DNA from: Pseudoflavonifractor sp. 524-17
GTDB taxonomy: Bacteria; Bacillota; Clostridia; Oscillospirales; Oscillospiraceae
Length of the DNA: 64,000 nt
NCBI RefSeq assembly: GCF_009935845.1
Contig: NZ_QWEK01000004.1
Location: 97,494 to 161,493 of the forward strand
Direction of reading: 5' to 3'
Every line of letters begins with the position of its first letter. Positions within the stretch are counted from its first letter, which is position 1. Positions 49,706 through 58,116 of the stretch are shown here, piece after piece. Both the position numbers and the translations under genes were made by a program. The notes beneath the pieces were generated by a model. The model was not told where the DNA came from. It worked only from the letters and a program-made list of their open reading frames with translations, and ran no database searches.

Positions 49706-51478
49706 TCAGGGGGCCAGCGTGTACAGGCAGGGCTTGCCGGAGGGGGCAAGCTGAATCCACTGAATTGTGCCGTTCTGGACCACCGGCTGGGTGGGCGGCA
49801 TGGGGGTATTGGGGACGGAAGCGGCCGGGGCGGCAGGCTGTCCGCTTCCGTTCAGAAGCTGGTAGTGCAGCATACCGTCCACCCCCCACATGGCCACAAA
49901 CCTGTTCTCGTCCAGCTTGACCAGCCGGGCGCAGTCTACATTGGCGCTGCCGTCGGTGAGCCAGGTCTGTCCCGTCTTGCTCCCGTTTTTATCTGCGGTG
50001 AGGAGCAGCACCCGCCAGTTCTGGTCAGGGTTGTCCTGGGGGGCGGAGCAGGCCAGGAAGAGGGCGCCGCTGCCGGACAGCTCAAACCCGCTGCCGATGG
50101 CGTTGGTGACGTTTTCCCCAATCGCCCCGGTGAAGGGGAACAGCTCCTCTTCCTGCGTCCCTTTCTGAAGGACGAAGGAGCGGGGGTAGGCGTCCCCGTG
50201 GTCCACAGTGACCATCTCACTGCCGTCAAACTGGATGAACTGGCCAAAGGAGTGGCTGACGTGGTTGGAGGGGAATTCTTCTCCCATCACAGTCTTCATC
50301 TGGAAGGGGGCGGTATTCATGATAAAGGTGATATTGGACTGGTGGCCGTCATACCGGGTGCGGGAGGCGTACAGGGCCACCTGGCCGTCCCCGCTCTCCG
50401 CCATACGGGCCACCGTGGAGCGGAAGGGCTCCTTGGTATAGGTCTGGCCGCCATTGGCAGAGACGGCGCCCAGCCGGTTCCAGTCCTTGTCATACTGGAC
50501 GATGCGCCACACCTCCTGGCCGTCCAGCATGGTGTCATTCTTCTGGCCGTAGGCGATGTAGTTGTACTGCTTCCCGGCGAGGAAAGCGCCGAACATAGGC
50601 AGCTCCTGGGGCAGGGTCTTTCGGGACACCGCCGCTCCGCCGGCGTCAAACCGCTCCACGGAGATGGTGTGGCTCCCGTCGTCCACCACCAGGCCGGAGA
50701 CCGTGCCGTCCCCGTTGGCGATGGTGTAATAGCCCGTGGCGTAGCCGGTCTTGGGCCGGGAGACGCTGTAGTCCAGCCGGCCGAAGCGGTTGGCCTCGCC
50801 CCAGTCCAGGTTGGTCTGAAGGGGAGTGACGGTGGAATTCTGAGGCCGGACATCCCCGTCCAGGTCCATCAGCCGGGTGATGACCGCGGCGGCCTCCGCC
50901 CGGGTCATGAAGTTCCCGCCGTTAAACTTTCCCCCGTCTCCGCCAGAAAGCAGCTTGGCTGCGTAGCAGGTGGCCACGGCGGTCTGGTACTGGCTGGGAA
51001 TAGAGGGAAAGTCGGAAATGCCGCTCTTTGCAGCCTGGACTGCGGCGGCGTCCGGCAGGGCAAAGCCCCGCTTCACCGCCAGATTATACATCAAAGCCGC
51101 CATTTCATTGCGGGAGATAGACTCCTCCGTCACCCGGAGCCAGGCGGTGGAATCCGCCAGCTTGGTCCCGCTGGTGACGCCCTGGTCGTTCAGCACCCAC
51201 AGGTAGGGCATCCACCAGGGCGTGCTCATGGTCTTGGACGCGTTTGACGACTCGGTGGGATAGAAGGTCCTGGCCAGCATGGTGCTGAAGGAGGCGTAGT
51301 TCAGCGTCTGCCCCGGGGCAAACCGGTCGTTGCCCACCCCCTTTATGATCTGCTCCTGGGCCATCCGCTCCACCGCGTTATAGGCCCAGTGGCTGCTGGG
51401 TACATCGCTAAACCGGGCCGCCCCCGCCGCAGAGGCCGCCATGGTCAGGCACAAAGACAGACAAACCAGTTTTTTCAT
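49706..51478 (-). CDS. SLH-domain surface protein
   Basis: 590 residues with a Sec signal peptide (MKKLVCLSLCLTMAASAAGAA). Residues 22-205 contain S-layer homology repeats (FSDVPSSHWAYNAVERMAQE, SRNEMAALMYNLAV, FMTRAEAAAVITRLMDLDG) that bind pyruvylated wall polymer. Residues 210-590 are a beta-rich domain of unknown type (GYYTIANGDGTVSGLVVDDG, NYIAYGQKNDTMLDGQEVWRI), possibly a propeller. Exported and cell-wall bound; function unknown. Confidence 0.85.
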   Translation of the reverse strand: MKKLVCLSLCLTMAASAAGAARFSDVPSSHWAYNAVERMAQEQIIKGVGNDRFAPGQTLNYASFSTMLARTFYPTESSNASKTMSTPWWMPYLWVLNDQGVTSGTKLADSTAWLRVTEESISRNEMAALMYNLAVKRGFALPDAAAVQAAKSGISDFPSIPSQYQTAVATCYAAKLLSGGDGGKFNGGNFMTRAEAAAVITRLMDLDGDVRPQNSTVTPLQTNLDWGEANRFGRLDYSVSRPKTGYATGYYTIANGDGTVSGLVVDDGSHTISVERFDAGGAAVSRKTLPQELPMFGAFLAGKQYNYIAYGQKNDTMLDGQEVWRIVQYDKDWNRLGAVSANGGQTYTKEPFRSTVARMAESGDGQVALYASRTRYDGHQSNITFIMNTAPFQMKTVMGEEFPSNHVSHSFGQFIQFDGSEMVTVDHGDAYPRSFVLQKGTQEEELFPFTGAIGENVTNAIGSGFELSGSGALFLACSAPQDNPDQNWRVLLLTADKNGSKTGQTWLTDGSANVDCARLVKLDENRFVAMWGVDGMLHYQLLNGSGQPAAPAASVPNTPMPPTQPVVQNGTIQWIQLAPSGKPCLYTLAP

Positions 51479-51509
51479 ATGCGCAACACTCCAATCTCTT
51501 TATGATCCG

Positions 51510-51872
51510 CTATTTTTTCCTGAAGACCAGTTTGCCGGAGTCGTACTCCAAGGTAAGGGTTCTGCCGTCCAAAGCAGCGTACAGCTTTACGCTGTAATAG
51601 TCCAGGGCAACGTCCTTTCCGCTGGCCTTCCAGGTACCCTCCAGGCCGCTCTCGCCGTCCGATTTCATGGAGAAGCCGCCGCCCTGCTTCAGCTTCAGGG
51701 TGACGTCGGGGTCTATCCCCAGGGTATCCTTTATGTCTTTTACGTCTATGGTGACGCCGTTGATCCCCATGCTTTTCAGCTCATAGGTGCCGGCCGCGCC
51801 GCAGGCAGTGAGACTCAGCATCAGCGCCAGGGCCGCTAGGAGAGGAAGTATATGCCGCTTGACAGACCTCAA
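51510..51872 (-). CDS. small lipoprotein, paralogue of the next gene
   Basis: 120 residues. Signal peptide with lipobox SLTAC|GA, then a compact beta-rich domain: GTYELKSMGINGVTIDVKDI, LKLKQGGGFSMK, EGTWKASGKDVALDYYSVKLYAALDGRTLTLEY. The same plan (GTY-L-SM, a K-rich strand, GTWKA, a DG-TL-L strand) occurs in the neighbour at 51975, so they are duplicates. Likely a lipocalin-like fold on the outer face of the membrane; ligand unknown. Confidence 0.75.
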   Translation of the reverse strand: MRSVKRHILPLLAALALMLSLTACGAAGTYELKSMGINGVTIDVKDIKDTLGIDPDVTLKLKQGGGFSMKSDGESGLEGTWKASGKDVALDYYSVKLYAALDGRTLTLEYDSGKLVFRKK

Positions 51873-51901
51873 ATCACATCATCCCTCTCTGTCTTTATAT
51901 A

Positions 51902-51935
51902 CAGACGGCCCGGCCAACTTGACCGGGCCGTCTCA
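51902..51935 (-). terminator. hairpin between the two lipoprotein genes
   Basis: AGACGGCCCGG and CCGGGCCGTCT form a stem after the 51975 gene; on the minus strand it runs into TGTATATAAAG, so termination is probably partial. Confidence 0.5.
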
Positions 51936-51974
51936 GCCTGGATCTGGCGAACCCCTTGTTCCACAGGCTGGCGC

Positions 51975-52361
51975 TTATTTCTTCTCGAAGGTGAGGGACT
52001 CGGATCCCTGCTTGAGCACCAGGGTCTTCCCGTCCAGGGTGCCGGTGACGTCTTCCCCGTCAGAGGTGAGCGTCAGGTTGTTGCCGTCAGCTTTCCAGGT
52101 GCCGCTGAGGGAGTCGCTTTCATCCAGGGCGGCCATATCCAGGGAAAAGTCGCCGTTCTTCTTCAGTTCCAGGGTAATGTTCATCTCTACGCCGGACAGC
52201 TCCTCCAGCTGCTTGATGTCCATGGACATGCCCTCCAGGTCCATGCTGGTGAGCTTGTAGGTACCGGCGGCAGATGTGTCGCCGCCGCCGCAGGCGGCTA
52301 GGCTCAGCATCAGGATCAGGGCCATGAGCAGGGAGATTGCGGTCTGCTTGGTGTGTTTCAT
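51975..52361 (-). CDS. small lipoprotein, paralogue of the preceding gene
   Basis: 128 residues from 52361 (AAAGGA upstream). Signal peptide with lipobox SLAAC|GG, then GTYKLTSMDLEGMSMDIKQLEELSG, ITLELKKNGDFSLDM, SGTWKADGNNLTLTSDGEDVTGTLDGKTLVLKQ. Same fold plan as 51510. A longer upstream frame lacks a ribosome binding site and runs through the promoter. Confidence 0.78.
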   Translation of the reverse strand: MKHTKQTAISLLMALILMLSLAACGGGDTSAAGTYKLTSMDLEGMSMDIKQLEELSGVEMNITLELKKNGDFSLDMAALDESDSLSGTWKADGNNLTLTSDGEDVTGTLDGKTLVLKQGSESLTFEKK

Positions 52362-52446
52362 GTGTTTTGCATCCTTTCTCACTCTCAAAAATAGCTGTAG
52401 AGCCGGTAGAATACAGGAACGCTTCCACCGGCTTTTCGCGAATTTC

Positions 52447-52475
52447 AGTATAGCACGGCCGCAGGAAAAAGACAA
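52447..52475 (-). promoter_or_regulatory. promoter of the lipoprotein pair
   Basis: On the minus strand TTGTCT, 17 bp, TATACT. Confidence 0.65.
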
Positions 52476-52557
52476 GAAAAAAAGAGAGATTTTGTCATTT
52501 TTCCGAGATAAAGAGGGAAAAACAGGGGTGTGAGGCCTCAAAGACCGCACACCCTAA

Positions 52558-52571
52558 GAACCTGTATTCAC
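52558..52571. repeat. single arm of the GAACCTGTATTCAC palindrome
   Basis: The exact 14-bp arm seen at 15011 lies at the mocA stop codon without its partner. Confidence 0.5.
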
Positions 52572-53143
52572 AGCGTTGCGCGCAAATCCTCCGGATGGTC
52601 GATGTCGTCCAGCTCCTGGGGGTGGTCTGCCTCAACCAAAAGCAGGCGTTCCGGACAGCGGCGGATAACCTGTCCGCCGCCGGTGTCCCCGTGGAGGGCG
52701 GCCAGCGCGGGAAAGAGATCCTTTGGGAACAGCGCGGGGTTGCCCCGGTGTCCTCCGGAGGACAGGGCGCAGATGGCTCCCGGCCGGGCGCGGAAGGCGG
52801 CCAGCAGCCGCTCCACACTGCCGGCGGTGAGCCAAGGCTGATCACACACGGCGAAGAGGGCGCCGTCCAGCCCCGCCATCGCCCCGGCGCCCAGGCGGAC
52901 GGAGGCGGAGATACCCTGGGCCGCCTCCTGGTTGGCGATGGGGGAAAACCCATGGTCCACCGCCATGGCCAGGATATCGGGATACTGGCTGACCAGCACC
53001 CGGCGGGCGAAGGGGAGGCCCTGGTAGAGCTCCATGGCCCGCTGGACCAGAGGGACGCCCTGGGCCGGGGCCAGCAGCTTATTGCCCCCAAACCGGCGCC
53101 CGAAGCCGGAGGCCAGCAGAACACAGCCCACAGACAGGGCCAT
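52568..53143 (-). CDS. MobA/MocA-like nucleotidyltransferase
   Basis: 191 residues. The NTP-transferase start GCVLLASGFGRRFGGNKLLAPAQGVPL is followed by VCDQPWLTAGSVERLL and RGNPALFP, as in MocA-type enzymes. These attach CMP or GMP to molybdopterin to form the dinucleotide cofactor of xanthine-dehydrogenase-type hydroxylases. It lies 3 bp after hydA in one operon, so it probably prepares the cofactor for the purine pathway. Confidence 0.85.
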   Translation of the reverse strand: MALSVGCVLLASGFGRRFGGNKLLAPAQGVPLVQRAMELYQGLPFARRVLVSQYPDILAMAVDHGFSPIANQEAAQGISASVRLGAGAMAGLDGALFAVCDQPWLTAGSVERLLAAFRARPGAICALSSGGHRGNPALFPKDLFPALAALHGDTGGGQVIRRCPERLLLVEADHPQELDDIDHPEDLRATL

Positions 53144-53146
53144 AAC

Positions 53147-54529
53147 TTATCTCCAGAACTGGGCGGGGCCCCGGGGCACAAACCGGCCCAGCCCCTCCCG
53201 GACTACCCTGCCGCCCTTTACGGCCACCTCGCCCCCCAGCAGGACCACGTCGGCCCGGCCCCGAACCTCCATCCCCTCATAGGGGGTGTAGTCCACATTC
53301 TGATACTGCTCCGCCGCGGTGATGGTCCAGGCGGCCTCCGGGTCGAAGACGACAATATCCGCGTCGCTCCCCACAGCCAGGGTCCCCTTCTGGGGGAACA
53401 TGCCGAAGAGCCGGGCGGGCCGCTCTGACAGGGCCTTCATCATCTGGAGCACGTTGATGCGCCCCGCATTTACGCCATAGGTGTACATCAGGCAGGGGCG
53501 GTGCTCGACGCCGGGGATGCCTGGGGGAATGGCGGAGAAGTCGTCCCGCCCCAGCTGCTTGGCGGTGCCGTAGCAGAAGGAGCAGTGGTCGGTGCCGATG
53601 GTGTCGATCTCGTCGTCGCTGAGGGCCTCCCACAGGGCATCCACATCCTCCTGCCTGCGCAGGGGCGGCGAGAAGACGAACTTGGCGCTCTCAAACCCGG
53701 GGAGCTGATATTTCTCGTCGGTAAGGGTGAAGTACTGGGGGCAGGACTCCAGGTAGAGGGCCTGTCCGTGGGAGCGGGCCAGCAGGGCGGCGTCCAGCCC
53801 CCGCTGGGTGGACAGGTGAACCACGTTTACCGGATAGCCCGCCTGCTCCGCCAGGGCCAGCCAGCGGTTCACCGCCTCCGCCTCGATGACGGCGCTGTGG
53901 GCCAGGGGGTGGGAGGAGGGGTCCAGCTTCCCCGCCGCCTTCAGCTCGGCGATGGAGGCGTCGATCAGGTCCCCGTTTTCGCAGTGGCAGCCCACGATGC
54001 CTCCCTCTTGGGCCACGGCCTTGATGATCTCATAGGCCACGCCGTCGGAGATGCGCATCCCGTGATAGGCCAGATAGACCTTGTAAGAGGTGATCCCCTG
54101 CCGGGTCATGGCGGACAGCTCGTCCGCAATCCGCCGGTCCCAGTCCACAATGGTCATATGAAAGCTGTAGTGGCAGCAGGCGCGGCCGTCCGCCCGGCGG
54201 CGCCACTCGTCCAGGGCGGATTGCAGAGAGCAGCCGTGATCCGGCTCGGCAAAGTCCAGCACGCAGGTGGTGCCCCCTGCCAGCGCCGCCCGGGTGCCAG
54301 TCTCCCAGTTGTCCGCAGTCTCGTTGACCTGGCCCTTGTTCATCTCAAAGTGGGTATGGGTGTCAATAAAGCCGGGAAACACCAGCTTGCCGCCGGCGGG
54401 AATCACTTCACTGCCGTCCACAGGCAGAGCGGGGCCGATCTGGGCAATTTTCCCGCCGTCCACGCGCAGATCGGCCTGCACCGGGCCGTCGGGAAGCACC
54501 AGCGTACCGTTTTGAATGAGGATGGACAT
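53147..54529 (-). CDS. hydA: dihydropyrimidinase/hydantoinase-type amidohydrolase
   Basis: 460 residues. GFIDTHTHFE carries zinc ligands H58 and H60; K150 in TSYKVYLAY is the likely carboxylated lysine; GIVGCHCENGD, NVVHLST and GTDHCSFCYG supply the remaining His and Asp. It opens cyclic amide rings. In the anaerobic purine degradation gene set of gut bacteria (ygeX, ygeY, ygeW, hyuA/hydA, ssnA, ygfK, xdhD) such an enzyme acts on a ring intermediate. The leader has a terminator and a motif shared with ssnA. Confidence 0.88.
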   Translation of the reverse strand: MSILIQNGTLVLPDGPVQADLRVDGGKIAQIGPALPVDGSEVIPAGGKLVFPGFIDTHTHFEMNKGQVNETADNWETGTRAALAGGTTCVLDFAEPDHGCSLQSALDEWRRRADGRACCHYSFHMTIVDWDRRIADELSAMTRQGITSYKVYLAYHGMRISDGVAYEIIKAVAQEGGIVGCHCENGDLIDASIAELKAAGKLDPSSHPLAHSAVIEAEAVNRWLALAEQAGYPVNVVHLSTQRGLDAALLARSHGQALYLESCPQYFTLTDEKYQLPGFESAKFVFSPPLRRQEDVDALWEALSDDEIDTIGTDHCSFCYGTAKQLGRDDFSAIPPGIPGVEHRPCLMYTYGVNAGRINVLQMMKALSERPARLFGMFPQKGTLAVGSDADIVVFDPEAAWTITAAEQYQNVDYTPYEGMEVRGRADVVLLGGEVAVKGGRVVREGLGRFVPRGPAQFWR

Positions 54530-54690
54530 AAACAGACCTCCTTTGAAACATGAACTCAGAACCTGTATTCACCGCCGCAGAACGGTGTTCCCCGGTTATC
54601 AACACAGGTTCTTAACAAAAAAAGCGCACCACACCCAAATAGGGGTGCGGCCCGCCTCCTGAGAGCTTCGTTACAGCCATTCCTACACTG
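54530..54690 (-). promoter_or_regulatory. candidate riboswitch leader of hydA-mocA
   Basis: The RNA starts near 54688. It contains GGCTGTAACGAAG (54678-54666), a short CTC/GAG hairpin and CGGGCC, then a terminator (54652-54617) with CGCACC/GGTGCG and seven T. The 3' side of the motif (GGGCCGC) overlaps the 5' side of the terminator, so the two folds compete. GGCTGCAACGAAG and CGGGCT occur in the same order before ssnA. The remaining leader to the start codon holds the palindrome at 54559-54611 and AAAGGAGG. Confidence 0.65.
54559..54611. repeat. GAACCTGTATTCAC-family palindrome with an expanded loop
   Basis: GAACCTGTATTCACCG faces AACACAGGTTC with an inner GC-rich stem. It sits between the hydA leader terminator and the hydA start codon. 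Confidence 0.5.
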
Positions 54691-54692
54691 TT

Positions 54693-54721
54693 ATTGTATC
54701 ATATGGAAAACGTAAACGCAA
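54693..54721 (-). promoter_or_regulatory. promoter of hydA-mocA
   Basis: On the minus strand TTGCGT, 17 bp, TACAAT. Confidence 0.7.
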
Positions 54722-54804
54722 CAGTTCAGAAGACTGGAAGACTTCAGGCTATCCCCTGGTGGCCCTGCGGGGGGTCCCCCGCAGGGCCACCGCGGCATCC
54801 TATT

Positions 54805-56439
54805 TTACATCCCTCCGCCGAACTCCTCCAGCGTGAGCTGTTTATTCCGCTCAGCCGTCCAGTTGATGGCCCACTGAGAGCCGAAGAGGAGCAGCTGGCG
54901 GCCCTTGTAATCCTCCACCAGCTTGGTGTCGGTCCCCAGGATGAGGTCCTCCTCCTTGATGGGCTCCGCGTCCTCCTCCCGCACAATCCACCGCAGGTAC
55001 TCATAGGGCAGGCCCTCCATATAGAGGTCTACGTTGTACTCATTTTTCAGCCGGTACTCCAGCACGTCGAACTGGAGGGTGCCCACCACCCCCACAATCA
55101 CTTCCTCCATGCCGGTATAGGGGGTTTTGAAGATCTGGATGGCGCCCTCCTGGGCGATCTGCTCCATGCCCTTCAAAAACTGCTTGCGCTTCATGGTGTC
55201 CACGCTGCGCACCCGGCGGAAGTGCTCCGGGGCGAAGGTGGGGATGGGGTCAAACTGAAACTTCTTCCCCGGGGCGCACAGCGTGTCCCCGATGGAAAAG
55301 ATCCCCGGGTCAAAGACGCCGATGATGTCCCCGGCGTAGGCCTCCTCGATGATCTCCCGCTCGGCGGCCATGAGCTGCTGGGGCCGGGAGAGGCGGATCT
55401 TCTTCCCCCCCTGGACGTGGTAGACCTCCTTATCCGCGTCAAACCGGCCGGACACAATGCGCAGGAAGGCGATTCGGTCCCGGTGGGCCTTGTTCATGTT
55501 GGCCTGGATTTTGAAGACGAAGGCGGAGAAGCTCTCCTCCAGGCAGTCAACGCGCTCCTCCCCCGCCTGCCGGGGCAGGGGGGCGGTGGTCATGCGCAGG
55601 AAGTGCTCCAGAAAGGGCTCTACCCCAAAGTTGGTCAGGGCGGAGCCGAAGAACACCGGGGAGAGCCTGCCGTGGCGTACCCGGTCCAGGTCGAACGCCG
55701 CCGCCGCCCCGTCCAGCAGCTCCACCTCCTCCGCCAGCTTCTGGTGGAGGGTCCCGCCGATGAGCCCGTCCAGGTTGGGGTCCCCCAGCTCCACTTCCGT
55801 AGCGGTGGCCGCTTTGGCCCCGCCGTTGCTGGTGAAGTGGATGATCTTCCCGCTCTCCCGGTCGTACACCCCCTGAAAGTCCTTGCCGCAGCCGATGGGC
55901 CAGTTGACCGGGTAGGTCTCGATGCCAAGCTCTTTCTCCAGCTCCTCCAGCAGCTCGAAGGAGTCCCGGGCCTCCCGGTCCATCTTGTTGATGAAGGTGA
56001 AAATGGGGATGTCCCGCATGGCGCACACCTTGAAGAGCTTACGGGTCTGGGCCTCCACGCCCTTGGCGGCGTCGATGACCATCACCGCGCTGTCCGCCGC
56101 CATGAGGGTGCGGTAGGTATCCTCTGAAAAGTCCTGGTGGCCGGGGGTGTCCAGAATGTTGATGCAGAAGCCCTCGTACTGGAACTGCATCACCGACGAG
56201 GTCACAGAAATGCCCCGCTGCTTCTCAATCTCCATCCAGTCCGAGGTGGCCGCCCGGGTGTTCTTCTTCCCCTTCACCTGCCCGGCCTGGGCAATCGCCC
56301 CGCCGTAGAGCAAAAACTTCTCTGTCAATGTGGTCTTGCCGGCGTCCGGGTGGGAGATGATAGCGAAGGTCCGCCGGCGGCTGATTTCAGTCTCGTAATT
56401 TGACAAGGAAAATCCCTCCATGATGTTGGTTTTATTCAC
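54805..56439 (-). CDS. prfC: peptide chain release factor 3
   Basis: 544 residues. P-loop SHPDAGKTT at 29-37, AATSDWMEIEKQRGISVTSSV (G2), DTPGHQDFSEDTYRTL (G3), NKMDRE (G4). The C-terminal domains FGSALTNFGVEPFLEHFL and VVGTLQFDVLEYRLKNEYNVD are RF3-specific. It recycles RF1/RF2 from the ribosome using GTP. It is monocistronic; TetM-like ribosomal protection proteins differ in the C-terminal domains. Confidence 0.95.
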   Translation of the reverse strand: MNKTNIMEGFSLSNYETEISRRRTFAIISHPDAGKTTLTEKFLLYGGAIAQAGQVKGKKNTRAATSDWMEIEKQRGISVTSSVMQFQYEGFCINILDTPGHQDFSEDTYRTLMAADSAVMVIDAAKGVEAQTRKLFKVCAMRDIPIFTFINKMDREARDSFELLEELEKELGIETYPVNWPIGCGKDFQGVYDRESGKIIHFTSNGGAKAATATEVELGDPNLDGLIGGTLHQKLAEEVELLDGAAAAFDLDRVRHGRLSPVFFGSALTNFGVEPFLEHFLRMTTAPLPRQAGEERVDCLEESFSAFVFKIQANMNKAHRDRIAFLRIVSGRFDADKEVYHVQGGKKIRLSRPQQLMAAEREIIEEAYAGDIIGVFDPGIFSIGDTLCAPGKKFQFDPIPTFAPEHFRRVRSVDTMKRKQFLKGMEQIAQEGAIQIFKTPYTGMEEVIVGVVGTLQFDVLEYRLKNEYNVDLYMEGLPYEYLRWIVREEDAEPIKEEDLILGTDTKLVEDYKGRQLLLFGSQWAINWTAERNKQLTLEEFGGGM

Positions 56440-56560
56440 TGTCTCTCTTCCGTCACATTGGAATTCTCCTTTGCTTTAAAATGGTCAACTCATTATAATC
56501 AATTTTCGGCCGCTTGTAAACCGCGGGAATGTCCGCGGGGAAAAAAAGCGCAAAACCCTC

Positions 56561-56591
56561 TTGACTTTCTCCCTGTGTCAAGGTGTACCCT
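56561..56591 (+). promoter_or_regulatory. MerR-type promoter with a 19-bp spacer
   Basis: TTGACT (56561-56566), 19 bp, TACCCT (56586-56591), with CTTGAC-N11-GTCAAG lying across the spacer. The over-long spacer and dyad are the hallmark of promoters untwisted by MerR proteins, so the downstream regulator is probably autoregulated. Confidence 0.75.
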
Positions 56592-56633
56592 ATCTTCAGG
56601 AACCGGTTCCGCAACTTACACAGGAGGGATGTC

Positions 56634-57425
56634 ATGCTCACAATCGGCGAATTTTCCCGGCTGGCCCGGGTGTCCACCCGGGTGCTGCGGCACTATGACG
56701 CCCTGGGTCTGCTCTGTCCGGAGCAGGTGGGGGCCAACGGCTACCGCTACTACCGGCAGGAGCAGCTGGCGGTGCTGGGACAGATCCGGCGGCTGAAGGA
56801 ATACGGGTTTTCCCTGTCCCAGATCCGGCAGCTGCTCCCCTTGCCGGACCCCCAGCTGGTCCACCGGCTGCGCCTGCGGCGGATGGAGCTCTGTCAGCAG
56901 CTGGAGGCCCAGCGGGCGCTCCTTCGCCGGATGGAGGGGGACATCCTCCGTATGGAGGGAATCGAAATGAGCGCAGAAACCTATCCCGTTATTTTGGCCG
57001 AGGATCCGGCCCAGAAGGTCTTCTCCGTCCGCCGGCAGACGGGGACGGATCAGTTCCACATCCTCTTTCACGAGCTGCGGGAGCAGGCGGCGAAGCAGGG
57101 CCTGCGGCAGGCGGGACCCATTCAGATGCTCTACCACGATCCGGAGTTCCGCCACGACAGCTCCGACGTGGAGGCCCAGATGGTGGTGGCCCAGGACGGC
57201 CCCGGGGTCATGGAGAAGCCCCCCTTCTCCTGTATCTCGGTGCTCCACAGGGGGTCTTACGCCCGCCTCAGCGACGCCTATGACGCCCTGTGCGCCTGGC
57301 TGGCGGAGCACCCGGAGTACCGCATCTGCGGCCCGGCCATGGACCGGTATCTCAACGACCCCGCCCTGGTGTCCTCCCCTGACGAGCTGGAGACCATGGT
57401 GCTTTTCCCCGTAACCAAGGCGTAA
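56634..57425 (+). CDS. MerR-family regulator with a GyrI-like ligand domain
   Basis: 263 residues from 56634 (AGGAGGG upstream). N-terminal winged helix LTIGEFSRLARVSTRVLRHYDALGLL with GYRYY; a coiled-coil dimer helix (about 75-120); then a GyrI/BmrR-type effector domain (QKVFSVRRQTGTDQFHILFHEL, SCISVLHRGSYARLSDAYDALCAWL). Such regulators bind hydrophobic cations or drugs. No efflux gene is adjacent, so targets are elsewhere. Confidence 0.88.
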   Translation: MLTIGEFSRLARVSTRVLRHYDALGLLCPEQVGANGYRYYRQEQLAVLGQIRRLKEYGFSLSQIRQLLPLPDPQLVHRLRLRRMELCQQLEAQRALLRRMEGDILRMEGIEMSAETYPVILAEDPAQKVFSVRRQTGTDQFHILFHELREQAAKQGLRQAGPIQMLYHDPEFRHDSSDVEAQMVVAQDGPGVMEKPPFSCISVLHRGSYARLSDAYDALCAWLAEHPEYRICGPAMDRYLNDPALVSSPDELETMVLFPVTKA

Positions 57426-57431
57426 ACACAA

Positions 57432-57460
57432 AAAAGGGAGCGGCGCTGCCGCTCCCTTTT
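57432..57460 (+). terminator. terminator after the MerR gene
   Basis: AAAAGGGAGCGGC pairs with GCCGCTCCCTTTT. It can also stop the converging HAD gene. Confidence 0.8.
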
Positions 57461-57478
57461 GATATGCCGGAAAACCGG

Positions 57479-58108
57479 TCAGTCATCTTGGGCCCTGAGC
57501 AGGCCCTCCAGCTCCTCCAGGCCGCGGATGGCGGGGACGCCCTCCACCCGGCCAAAGCCGTAGGCCGCGTGGACAAAGGGCACGCCGGCTGTGTCCGCGG
57601 CGTCCCGGTCCCCCTGGGTGTCCCCCACGTAGACCGGATGCCTCAGCCCGTTTCGCTTTGCCACCAGGGCAATATTCCCCGCCTTGTCCAGGCCGGTGCG
57701 CCCAGGACACTCGAAATCTCTAAAATACTTCCCCAGACCGGTAACCGCCAAAAAACCCTCGATATAGCCCCCCTGGCAGTTGCTGACGATAAACAGGGGC
57801 CAGCGCCGGGAGAGCGCCTTCAGCGTCTCCTCCAGATGGGGGTACAGCGCTCCGCCGTGGACGGCCAGATAGTCCGCCTGCTTCTGCGCGCACACCGCCA
57901 TGGTCCGCTGCCGCTCCTCCGGCGCCAGCTCCGGCATCAGCCGGTCCGCGATGGCAGGCAGCAGCATTCCCATGCACGAGCGCACCTCCTCCGCCTTCAA
58001 ATGGCCGGGGTGGCCCCGCTCCTCCAGCCCCAGGTTCCAGGCGGCGCAGATGTTGTCCACCGCGTCCCACAGGGTGCCGTCCAGGTCAAATAAAATCCCG
58101 TCTGTCAT
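57479..58108 (-). CDS. HAD-superfamily phosphatase (phosphoglycolate phosphatase-like)
   Basis: 209 residues from 58108. Motif I LFDLDGTLWDAV with the catalytic Asp pair, motif II FIVSNCQGGY, motif III Lys in LDKAGN and motif IV YVGDTQGDRDAA. The cap is helical (C1 type). It removes phosphate from a small metabolite; the substrate is unknown. It starts 8 bp after the stop of the YheO-like regulator gene, so both are on one mRNA. Confidence 0.85.
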   Translation of the reverse strand: MTDGILFDLDGTLWDAVDNICAAWNLGLEERGHPGHLKAEEVRSCMGMLLPAIADRLMPELAPEERQRTMAVCAQKQADYLAVHGGALYPHLEETLKALSRRWPLFIVSNCQGGYIEGFLAVTGLGKYFRDFECPGRTGLDKAGNIALVAKRNGLRHPVYVGDTQGDRDAADTAGVPFVHAAYGFGRVEGVPAIRGLEELEGLLRAQDD

Positions 58109-58116
58109 GCCGCCGG

